This document shows positions 1 to 5,911 of a stretch of DNA of 6,160 bases, piece after piece. A model generated the notes under the pieces. It was not told the DNA's origin and did no database searches. It saw only the letters and a program-made list of their open reading frames with translations. The first letter of the stretch is position 1. The number at the start of each line of letters is the position of its first letter. The position numbers and the translations under genes were made by a program. Origin of the DNA: a bacterium (GTDB lineage: Bacteria > Chloroflexota > Chloroflexia > Thermomicrobiales > UBA6265); assembly GCA_029977305.1 (NCBI GenBank), contig JAPOLF010000118.1:1-6160 (forward strand), given 5' to 3'.

Positions 1-999
1 CCCGGCCCGCACCGCATCGGAAGCCGCCGCGACGATCCCGCCCTCGCGATACCCATTCACCCCGATCGCCGCAGCCATCGCCACCCGCAGCGCCGGGTGA
101 TTCGCCGGACGCACCCGGGCCCTCGTCCACATCGTCGGCGGGAGCGTGCCTCCGACCCACGTTTGGGCGAACTGTTCCCATGCGGTCTCGATCGCGGTCG
201 CCTCGTGCGGACCGATGCCGGCCGCATAGGCATCGCTCGGCGCGAGGGGCAGAAACCCTGCCACCCCCAGCGTCAAGGCGCGGGCAACGCGGAACTGCTC
301 CGCACCCGGCGTGTAACCGAGCACCCCCTCCAGCACGGCGAGCGGAAGCGCCGCAGCGAGCGCGGCCATCGGTTCGCGGTTCGCCCGATATCCGAGGCCA
401 TCCAACATCCCCTGCCAGAGCACCTCGGCAGGGGTCGCGTTGGTCAGCCGTGCTTCCATTCGTGCGGTGTTGCCGGTGAACCGTTCGTCCCCCAAATGCC
501 AGAGGATTTCCCGCAGCTGATCAGGTGCTTCGTTCGCGAGTTGCGGCGCACACGCGTCGCCGCCGAACCGTGTCCACACCTGAGGCGGGTAGGGGGAGGG
601 GAGCGAGGCAAAACGGTCGGCCGGCAACACCGCCACCGGTACCACCCGCCCCTCGGCAGTGCGGGTTTCCGTGCCGTCGTGCTCGAGCACGAGGTGGAGG
701 ACGACATCGCTGTACCGCGGATCGGTGTGATGGCCGTGTTCGTGCCAACCGCGAGTGCTCAGATGGATCTCGATGCTGCCGCGGCGCAGATCACCTTCGT
801 TGAACGCGACCATCGCTTCGGCGAAGTCCGGGCCGAACCCATGCGTCCACACCCCGCGATGGACGACGTCCACCCGCTGCCCATCAATGGTCCGCAAGGT
901 TGTCCCAGCCCCGTGCGCATTCCACGCGAGGCTCACCGCGAATTCCGATGGGATCGCACTGATACCCACCACGCACACCCCGCCGATGCGGCCAACCAT
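1..999 (-). CDS. DUF2851 family protein, 3' end cut by window edge
   Basis: The minus frame is open from an ATG at 1023 to position 1 with no stop, so the C-terminus lies outside the window. I take the ATG at 999 as start because an AGGTG (1011-1007) sits 7 nt before it. The in-frame ATG at 1023 has no Shine-Dalgarno-like sequence. Counting from 999, the visible 333 residues show hallmarks of DUF2851 (recognised by eye): GFGPDF near 54-59, a GSIEIH block at 74-79 followed by W85, a His-rich stretch (H86, H88, H90, H91) and VVLHLV near 99-104, then GDERF near 170, LGYRANREP at 202-210 and RPANHP at 297-302. There is no signal peptide or clear membrane segment, so it is probably cytoplasmic. 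The family has no established function that I know of. It is the last visible gene of the leftward run, 24-48 nt after the Fe-S scaffold gene, and is probably cotranscribed with it. Family call is fairly sure; function unknown. Confidence 0.85.
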   Translation of the reverse strand, partial: MVGRIGGVCVVGISAIPSEFAVSLAWNAHGAGTTLRTIDGQRVDVVHRGVWTHGFGPDFAEAMVAFNEGDLRRGSIEIHLSTRGWHEHGHHTDPRYSDVVLHLVLEHDGTETRTAEGRVVPVAVLPADRFASLPSPYPPQVWTRFGGDACAPQLANEAPDQLREILWHLGDERFTGNTARMEARLTNATPAEVLWQGMLDGLGYRANREPMAALAAALPLAVLEGVLGYTPGAEQFRVARALTLGVAGFLPLAPSDAYAAGIGPHEATAIETAWEQFAQTWVGGTLPPTMWTRARVRPANHPALRVAMAAAIGVNGYREGGIVAAASDAVRAG

Positions 1000-1047
1000 C
1001 AGGCCACACCTTAGGGTGGTCATTGGCTTTTGGGAAGTGCCTGCGGG

Positions 1048-1479
1048 TCAGACCTCGAAGCCAGGCGTCTCGATCGGCGGCAACCCCACCGCTGCGCGAT
1101 CCCGGTTGGACTGCAATTGCTTGGCCGCGGCCTGCAAGGTGCCCAGCGCCAGCGTCGCGCAGCGCACCCGACTCTTCACGATGTCATCGCCCATCTCGTC
1201 GACCATCGTGTTCACGCCGAGCTCGCGCACTTCCTCCAGCGTCATCCCCTGCGCCAACTCCGCGATGATCGACCCTCCGGCCTGACTGATCGTGCAGCCC
1301 TCGCCTTCGAAGGTGATCTCCGTGATCCGGTCGCCGTCCGTCTTCAGGTAGACGGTGATCAGGTCGCCACACCCGGGGTTGCCACCGCCGAGCTGGATGT
1401 CCGCATCCTCCATTCGCTGCTTGTGCCGCGGATGCTGGTAGTGGTCGAGAATGTGGTCGATGTACGCCTGTCGATCCAT
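1048..1479 (-). CDS. Iron-sulfur cluster assembly scaffold, IscU/SufU (NifU N-terminal) family
   Basis: This small cytoplasmic protein (143 aa) should accept sulfur from a cysteine desulfurase and build or relay Fe-S clusters. The ligand residues are visible: C37 and D39 in NPGCGD, C62 in GEGCTIS, and C107 in VRCATLA. The start is set at the ATG at 1479, giving MDRQAYIDHILDHYQHPR, because GGAG lies 7 nt upstream. An in-frame ATG two codons earlier (1485) is only 1 nt from the GGAG and so is unlikely. C62 and C107 are 45 residues apart, close to E. coli IscU (43). Bacillus SufU carries an insertion of roughly 18-20 residues there. Yet the residue before the last Cys is Arg, as in the SufU class (Lys/Arg), not the His of IscU, and no LPPVK HscA site is seen. 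No desulfurase gene is in the window. It lies between miaA and the DUF2851 gene. Family is sure; the iscU or sufU label is ambiguous. Confidence 0.93.
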   Translation of the reverse strand: MDRQAYIDHILDHYQHPRHKQRMEDADIQLGGGNPGCGDLITVYLKTDGDRITEITFEGEGCTISQAGGSIIAELAQGMTLEEVRELGVNTMVDEMGDDIVKSRVRCATLALGTLQAAAKQLQSNRDRAAVGLPPIETPGFEV

Positions 1480-1503
1480 GGTCATGCTCCGTTGCTCGAT
1501 GGG

Positions 1504-1509
1504 AGTATA
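1504..1509 (-). promoter_or_regulatory. Possible -10 element before the Fe-S scaffold gene
   Basis: The miaA-scaffold gap contains TATACT on the minus strand, a 5 of 6 match to the sigma-70 -10 hexamer in an otherwise GC-rich setting. It lies 24 nt before the preferred ATG and would give a leader of about 18 nt that includes the GGAG. No recognisable -35 or extended -10 is present at the right distance, so an internal promoter is only a possibility. Confidence 0.2.
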
Positions 1510-1521
1510 GGGTGCCGGTCG

Positions 1522-2469
1522 TCACGACCCGCGAAGGAACGCAACAGCATCCTCCGTCATCAGCTCAATCGCCCGCGGATCACCGGCGTCGATTACTCGG
1601 TGCCCCGTATCTCGTCGGAACCACGTCTCCTGATGTCGGACATATCGCCGCGTGTCCGATCGGATCGCCGCCGCACTCTCCTCCAGCGACCCACCGTCCA
1701 TCACATGCGGCAGCAACTGCCGATAGCCGATGCTCGACATCGCCGGCGCCGCCGGATCAATGCCCGCCGCGAGCAATCCACGAATCTCCTCCACCAACCC
1801 CGCCGCGAGCAACGCATCGACCCGCGCATCGATCCGTTGGTAGAGCACCTCGCGCGGTAGAGTCAGCCGGAACACCGCCACCCGATACCGCGGTGGCCGC
1901 TTCCCCTCGATGTCCGACATTGCCTTCCCGCTCTTGGCATGTATCTCGAGGGCGCGGATCACGCGCCGCAGATTGGGTGCCGACCGCTCCGCCGCCACTG
2001 GGTCGACCGCGCGCAATCGCTCCACCAGCGGCGCAATGCCGGCGGCTGCCGCCTCAGCCTCGAGCGCTGCACGGAATGCTGGATCAGGAGGCACCCGCGG
2101 GATCGCCCAGTTCTCGACGACCGCATTCACATAGAGGGGCGTGCCTCCTACCAATAGCGGCACCCGGCCCCGCGCGAGCACGTCGTCGATCGCCGCAAAC
2201 GCCAAGTCTTGGTACCGGGCAAGCGACATCTCCTCCGTGGCATCAACCACGTCGATCAGGTGATGCGGCACCCCTCGCCGCTCAGCCGTGGTCGGCTTCG
2301 CCACCCCGATGTCGAATCCCCGGTAGAGATACCGCGAATCAGCGTTGACGATCTCTCCACCCAGTCGCTCCGCCAAGGTGATCGCCGCCGCCGTCTTCCC
2401 GACCGCCGTCGGCCCGACGATCACCACCAATGGCGGCAACCCATCCTCGGCGGTTGGGCGTGCAGTCAT
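1522..2469 (-). CDS. miaA: tRNA dimethylallyltransferase (tRNA A37 isopentenyltransferase)
   Basis: MiaA moves the dimethylallyl group from DMAPP to N6 of A37 in tRNAs that read UNN codons; MiaB, a radical-SAM Fe-S enzyme, then methylthiolates the product. With start at 2469 the protein has 315 aa, normal for the family. Visible motifs are the P-loop GPTAVGKT (19-26), NADSRYLYRGFDIGVAKPT (42-60), PHHLIDV (69-75), VGGTPLY (107-113), NLRRVIRALEI (166-176), SSIGYRQLL (245-253) and RHQETWFRR (278-286). Two motif positions are unusual: VGGT is followed by Pro rather than Gly, and the DSxQxY pattern reads DSRYLY. The start is uncertain. The ATG at 2496 is in frame and has AGGGG only 2 nt before it, whereas the ATG at 2469 lacks a good ribosome site. 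The frame stays open far upstream, but that part is antisense to mltG and is not protein-like. It is the first gene of the leftward run, divergent from mltG. Confidence 0.95.
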   Translation of the reverse strand: MTARPTAEDGLPPLVVIVGPTAVGKTAAAITLAERLGGEIVNADSRYLYRGFDIGVAKPTTAERRGVPHHLIDVVDATEEMSLARYQDLAFAAIDDVLARGRVPLLVGGTPLYVNAVVENWAIPRVPPDPAFRAALEAEAAAAGIAPLVERLRAVDPVAAERSAPNLRRVIRALEIHAKSGKAMSDIEGKRPPRYRVAVFRLTLPREVLYQRIDARVDALLAAGLVEEIRGLLAAGIDPAAPAMSSIGYRQLLPHVMDGGSLEESAAAIRSDTRRYVRHQETWFRRDTGHRVIDAGDPRAIELMTEDAVAFLRGS

Positions 2470-2479
2470 GCTGTCGCGG

Positions 2480-2508
2480 TTGTTGCCTGCTTCCATGGCC
2501 CCTATTAT
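2480..2508 (+). promoter_or_regulatory. Candidate sigma-70 promoter for mltG-aroE
   Basis: TTGTTG (2480-2485) and TATTAT (2503-2508) are separated by exactly 17 nt in the divergent miaA-mltG gap. The -10 matches TATAAT at 5 of 6 positions and the -35 matches TTGACA at 3 of 6. Transcription would start near 2515, leaving a leader of about 54 nt before the TTG start of mltG. The same AT-rich core reads CATAAT on the minus strand (2509-2504), 7 nt before the ATG at 2496, so it could also serve miaA, although no minus-strand -35 is seen. Confidence 0.4.
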
Positions 2509-2553
2509 GGGTTCCACACGTGGCGAGACGACACCGTCGCGCCGCTCCGCGCC

Positions 2554-2559
2554 AAGGGG
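2554..2559 (+). promoter_or_regulatory. Ribosome binding site that decides the mltG start
   Basis: AAGGGG lies 9 nt before the TTG at 2569. No ATG or GTG occurs in this frame between the far-upstream ATG at 2209 and the hydrophobic N-terminus, so this site together with the TTG is the best explanation of the start. Confidence 0.6.
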
Positions 2560-2568
2560 TCGACATCC

Positions 2569-3642
2569 TTGCTGAGAATCCTCCTCCAGTTCCTCAAGAT
2601 TCTCGCCATCGCCGCCTTGGCACTCTTGGTCGTGCTCGGAACGGTGCGCTTCTTCCGCTATGCCGTCTCCACCGCCACACCGCGAGACATTGGAGAGCCG
2701 ATTCCCTTCACCATCACCGAGGACGAAGCCGATGCCGACCTCGCTGACCGACTCGCCGATGCCGGCCTCATCCAGAATCCATGGCTCTTCCAACAGCAGT
2801 TGCGCTTCGCCGATGGCGGCCTGATCGCCGGCAACTACACCTTTGAAAAGGGGATGAGCCAAGCCCAGATCATCTCCCGCATCACCGGGGCGGCCGAGGA
2901 GATCGCCTCCACCGGCGATACGGGTGACGCCCCCGATTCCTTCACCATCACCATCCCCGAAGGTTGGCGCACCGAACAGATCGCCGAGGAGTATGCCCGC
3001 CTCGGCGGGGCCGGCGGCTATGACGCGTTCATGGAGGCCGTTTACGCGGTCGATCGCTCCCAATACTGGTTCCTCGCCGATCTCCCCGGCGACCAAGGCC
3101 TCGAGGGATACCTGTTCCCGGACACCTACCGCTTCTCCGGCACCGATCCCGCTTTGAACGTCGCCACCATGCTGACCAATTTCGGCAGCAAGTACGACGA
3201 GGAGATGCAGGCTCGCACCGCCGAGGTCAACCTCACTGTCCACCAAGTGGTGACCATGGCCTCGATCGTCGAGCGCGAGGCCGTCCTCCCCGCCGAGCGC
3301 CCGATCATCGCCGACGTCTATCTCAGCCGTTGGGAGCAGGGTTGGACCCTCGACTCCGACCCCTCGATCCAATACGCCCTCGGCCACCAAGGCAACTGGT
3401 GGCCCACCCTCACGGGCGACGACACCTGGGTGGAAAGCCCCTACAACATGTACCGCAACGGCGGCATCCCCCCCGGGCCCATCTGCAACCCCGGCTTCGC
3501 CTCGATGCAGGCGGTGCTCTTCCCCGAAGAGACCGACTACATGTTCTTCGTCGCCAAGGGCGATTCCGGGGAGCACGCCTTCGCCGTCACCCTCGACGAA
3601 CAAACGGCCAACATCGAGAAGTACCTCAACAACGAACCCTGA
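2569..3642 (+). CDS. mltG: Endolytic murein transglycosylase MltG (YceG family)
   Basis: MltG is an inner-membrane lytic transglycosylase that cuts nascent glycan strands and so sets peptidoglycan chain length. The TTG at 2569 (AAGGGG 9 nt upstream) gives 357 aa, close to the usual 340 or so. Residues about 8-26 form one N-terminal membrane segment (FLKILAIAALALLVVLG). A LysM-like subdomain follows at about 45-100, then IPEGWRTEQIAE near 129-140 and GYLFPDTY at 180-187. The catalytic Glu is E235 in ASIVEREA, equivalent to E218 of E. coli. It is followed by SDPSIQY near 263-269 and the segment from S290 to G309 containing GIPPGPICNPG. The frame remains open back to an ATG at 2209, but that extension is antisense to miaA, lacks family similarity and would bury the membrane segment, so I reject it. 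aroE follows after 17 nt, an order shared with the actinobacterial alaS-ruvX-mltG-aroE cluster. Confidence 0.95.
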   Translation: MLRILLQFLKILAIAALALLVVLGTVRFFRYAVSTATPRDIGEPIPFTITEDEADADLADRLADAGLIQNPWLFQQQLRFADGGLIAGNYTFEKGMSQAQIISRITGAAEEIASTGDTGDAPDSFTITIPEGWRTEQIAEEYARLGGAGGYDAFMEAVYAVDRSQYWFLADLPGDQGLEGYLFPDTYRFSGTDPALNVATMLTNFGSKYDEEMQARTAEVNLTVHQVVTMASIVEREAVLPAERPIIADVYLSRWEQGWTLDSDPSIQYALGHQGNWWPTLTGDDTWVESPYNMYRNGGIPPGPICNPGFASMQAVLFPEETDYMFFVAKGDSGEHAFAVTLDEQTANIEKYLNNEP

Positions 3643-3659
3643 CCGAGAGGAGAGCACGC

Positions 3660-4511
3660 ATGTCCACGGCATCCGGCACCCGTCGCGCAGGCGTCATCGG
3701 CGATCCCGTCGGACACTCCATTTCTCCCGGCATGTACCAACCGGCCCTTGATGCCCTCGGCATCCCCGTGGTGTTCGAGCGGTGGCATGTCACCGCTCCG
3801 GACCTTCCGGCCTTTGTTGCTGGGCTCCGCGCACCGGACTTCCTCGGTGCCAGCGTCACCGTGCCGCACAAACTCGCGGTCCGGGCCCTCGTCGACGAGA
3901 TCGCCGAGTCCGCGCAAGACGTCGGCGCGGTCAACACCCTCGTCCCGCGGGACGGCAAGTTGATCGGTGAGAACACCGACGCCTACGGCTTCCGCGAATC
4001 GCTGCGCGAAGTACTCCCCGATGCCGGTTCGCGCACCGCGATGATCCTCGGGGCGGGCGGTGCCGCGCGGGCAGTCGCCGTCGCCATGCGCGATCTCGGC
4101 TGCACGGAAATCATCGTCGCCAACCGCGATCTCAGCCGCGCCGAGCGCCTCCGTGACGAACTCCCCAGTGCCCCGGTCCGCGCGATGTCCAACGAAGGGC
4201 AAGCTTTCGCCGAGGCCCTCGCCCGATCGGGCGTCGTCATCAACGCCACCTCGCTCGGCTGGAAACCCGACGAATCACCGCTCACCAGAGCACAGGTCGC
4301 CGCACTCGCGGATGGCACCATGGTCGCCGATCTCACCTACCGTGAGACCGACCTGCTCCGTGAGGCTGCTGAACGTGACCTGCCCACGTTGGACGGTCTC
4401 GGCATGCTCGTGCATCAAGGCGTGATTGCGTTCACGATGTGGACCGGCCAAGCCCCGCCGATCGATGTCCTGCGCAAAGCGGCTCTTGCCGCTCAAGCGG
4501 CGCGCCACTGA
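3660..4511 (+). CDS. aroE: Shikimate dehydrogenase (NADP+)
   Basis: AroE reduces 3-dehydroshikimate to shikimate, the fourth step of the shikimate pathway, in the cytoplasm. The protein has 283 aa, a normal length. The start ATG is well supported by AGGAG (3648-3652) 7 nt upstream. Visible motifs are the shikimate-binding SIS (20-22), SVTVPHK with catalytic K71 (65-71), N92, NTDAYG with catalytic D107 (105-110), the Rossmann glycine loop GAGGAAR (131-137), the NADP-binding segment ANRDLSRAERL with its Arg residues (154-164), INATSLGW (194-201) and DGLGMLVHQG (245-254). One oddity: the usual DxxYNPxxT motif reads DLTYRET (224-230), which looks two residues shorter and lacks the Asn-Pro. It lies 17 nt after mltG and is very likely in the same transcript. 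It converges with the propeller gene, with 5 nt between stop codons. Confidence 0.96.
   Translation: MSTASGTRRAGVIGDPVGHSISPGMYQPALDALGIPVVFERWHVTAPDLPAFVAGLRAPDFLGASVTVPHKLAVRALVDEIAESAQDVGAVNTLVPRDGKLIGENTDAYGFRESLREVLPDAGSRTAMILGAGGAARAVAVAMRDLGCTEIIVANRDLSRAERLRDELPSAPVRAMSNEGQAFAEALARSGVVINATSLGWKPDESPLTRAQVAALADGTMVADLTYRETDLLREAAERDLPTLDGLGMLVHQGVIAFTMWTGQAPPIDVLRKAALAAQAARH
4478..4501. repeat. Alternating inverted repeat at the 3' end of aroE
   Basis: AGCGGC (4478-4483), GCCGCT (4488-4493) and AGCGGC again (4496-4501) give two mutually exclusive 6-bp stems within the last codons of aroE. The first stem has a 4-nt loop. The second can form with a 6-nt loop if its two inner pairs open. 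No T-run follows on the plus strand; only TTT follows on the minus strand. It may help end transcription at the convergent junction, but it may equally reflect the Ala-rich C-terminus of AroE. Confidence 0.25.
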
Positions 4512-4516
4512 GCGAA

Positions 4517-5911
4517 TTACTGTAGGACAGCCCCACGCAGCGTCCGAATCTCCGTCGCCGCGTTCGCCTCGTCGGGTTGGTGCATGTAAACCACCCATGC
4601 CGCGCCGTCCTCGGTCAGTGCCACCGAAGCCCGACCCTGCAGTCCAGCCTCGGCCGGCGTCAGCGACACGGCAGGCGATGCCTCACCGTCGGTGCTGACT
4701 TCCATCGCCCCGACTTCGAGATTCTTGTTCCGCCCGATGTTGAAGACGATCGTCACCGTGCCGTCCGCGTTGACCACCGCGTCCGGCATGTAGCCGTAAT
4801 CCCCGACCGAGACCGAGGTCGGCGAGCTCCACGTGGTCGCACCGGTGGCCATGTTCATCATTTGCAGATCGTTCTTGGCACGCTCATAGACGCCGAAGAA
4901 GAGGCGCGCCCCGCCCTCGGGATCCTCGACGAGTTCCACCTGACGTCCGCCGATCTCGCCCGCTGCCTGGGCAACGGCCGTCTCCGGCGCCGACCACGCG
5001 GCGGTGGGCGACAACGCCTTCTCCGCCCAATCGATCCGCACCGCGGACTTCATCGCCTCGTCATCGGTCCCGGAGTACACCGACCACACCGCGATCAATC
5101 GATCCCCGTCCACCACGATGTGCGGCCACGTCACCACGTGCGCGTCGTCCCGTTCCATCAGGCGAAGCGGAGCCGACCACGCCCCATCGACGAACTCCGC
5201 GCTCAGCAGGTCCGCATTGGCCGGGTGCGCCTCGCGATCCTCTGCCGTGACGAACCGCTGGTCGCGCCACACCACGTGCAGCACATCGTCCCCGTCGATC
5301 GCCAGATTCGGCATCATCTGGAATCCGGCCTCCGGGGACGCCGCGATCGCCACCGGTTCTGACCATGTCCCGTCCGGTTGGATCATCACGTGGACCAACT
5401 CGCTGGTCTTCCCCAGCACATCCTCGACGTTGGCATAGACGAGATGCACCACACCCGTGCTGTCCACCGCCGCCGCCGGGCCGAATTGCGCCTCGCCGCC
5501 CGGAACCGGGAACGACGGCAACCAGACCCCGGCCACCGGATCGAAGCGCGCCGCCCAGAGCAACCGTGGCCCCAACCCTTCCTCCGCACGCGCCTGCGCC
5601 CCGAAGAAGGTCCACGCGCCCCCGTCTGGAGTGGTCACCATCGCAGGCAGCCAATCGATCCAGACGTGGTAGGGAAGGGCAGCGGTGCCCTCCACCACCC
5701 GCAAGGTGTCGTAACTCGGTTGTGGCGATTGTTCCGCTGGCCCCGGCAACGCGGCCGCCTCAGCTGCCCCGGGGGTGGAATCCTGCGCCGTCGCGATCAT
5801 CGGCAGGGCAGAGAGGGCGATCACCAGCACCATCAGGGCGGCGATCGATCGAGTCGTCGGCAACGTCTTCAACAAGGTGCTCCTGACAGGCAAGCATGGG
5901 GGGCGCGTCAC
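4517..5911 (-). CDS. Secreted protein with seven BNR/sialidase-like beta-propeller repeats
   Basis: This is a predicted exported protein of 464 aa; I do not recognise a specific family. A signal peptide covers residues about 20-42 (basic start, AALMVLVIALSAL core, cleavage likely after ATA42). There is no lipobox. The mature part holds seven repeats of about 50-60 residues, with blades near 88-133, 143-186, 199-250, 261-310, 320-365, 374-416 and 426-460. Each has the pattern xxxVDxxGxxHVVW. Four end in WSxP (WSEP 183, WSAP 245, WSAP 306, WSSP 361), as in BNR/sialidase-type propellers. I see no sialidase catalytic set, so a binding or structural role is as likely as a hydrolase. The GTG at 5911 overlaps the upstream stop as GTGA and has AGGA 8 nt before it. 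A TTG at 5872, with AGGAG 7 nt upstream, would give a shorter and more typical signal peptide. Cotranscription with the SH3b gene is likely. Confidence 0.85.
   Translation of the reverse strand: MTRPPCLPVRSTLLKTLPTTRSIAALMVLVIALSALPMIATAQDSTPGAAEAAALPGPAEQSPQPSYDTLRVVEGTAALPYHVWIDWLPAMVTTPDGGAWTFFGAQARAEEGLGPRLLWAARFDPVAGVWLPSFPVPGGEAQFGPAAAVDSTGVVHLVYANVEDVLGKTSELVHVMIQPDGTWSEPVAIAASPEAGFQMMPNLAIDGDDVLHVVWRDQRFVTAEDREAHPANADLLSAEFVDGAWSAPLRLMERDDAHVVTWPHIVVDGDRLIAVWSVYSGTDDEAMKSAVRIDWAEKALSPTAAWSAPETAVAQAAGEIGGRQVELVEDPEGGARLFFGVYERAKNDLQMMNMATGATTWSSPTSVSVGDYGYMPDAVVNADGTVTIVFNIGRNKNLEVGAMEVSTDGEASPAVSLTPAEAGLQGRASVALTEDGAAWVVYMHQPDEANAATEIRTLRGAVLQ

Noticed and set aside
97..1014. Plus-strand 305-aa open frame
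   Set aside because: It is Arg/Pro/His-rich with no recognisable motif, and it is antisense to the DUF2851 gene, which carries clear family motifs on the minus strand.
1512..2348. Plus-strand 278-aa open frame opposite miaA
   Set aside because: It is Pro/Ser/Arg-rich, typical of an antisense shadow in GC-rich DNA, and covers the verified miaA motifs.
2470..3672. Long minus-strand extension of the miaA frame, giving a 716-aa open frame
   Set aside because: It is antisense to mltG and has Gly/Val/Asp-rich low-complexity composition with no family motifs. GC-rich codon use commonly leaves this antisense frame open. MiaA length and motifs are complete without it.
3537..4202. Minus-strand 221-aa open frame across the mltG-aroE junction
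   Set aside because: It is antisense to two well-supported genes and has no domain or start signal.
4577..5362. Plus-strand 261-aa open frame opposite the propeller gene
   Set aside because: It is His/Arg-rich shadow sequence. The minus frame shows a signal peptide and regular repeats.
5894..5896. C6 near the N-terminus of the propeller protein as a lipobox cysteine
   Set aside because: It precedes the hydrophobic signal segment instead of following it, and no L-x-x-C lipobox is present at the cleavage region.
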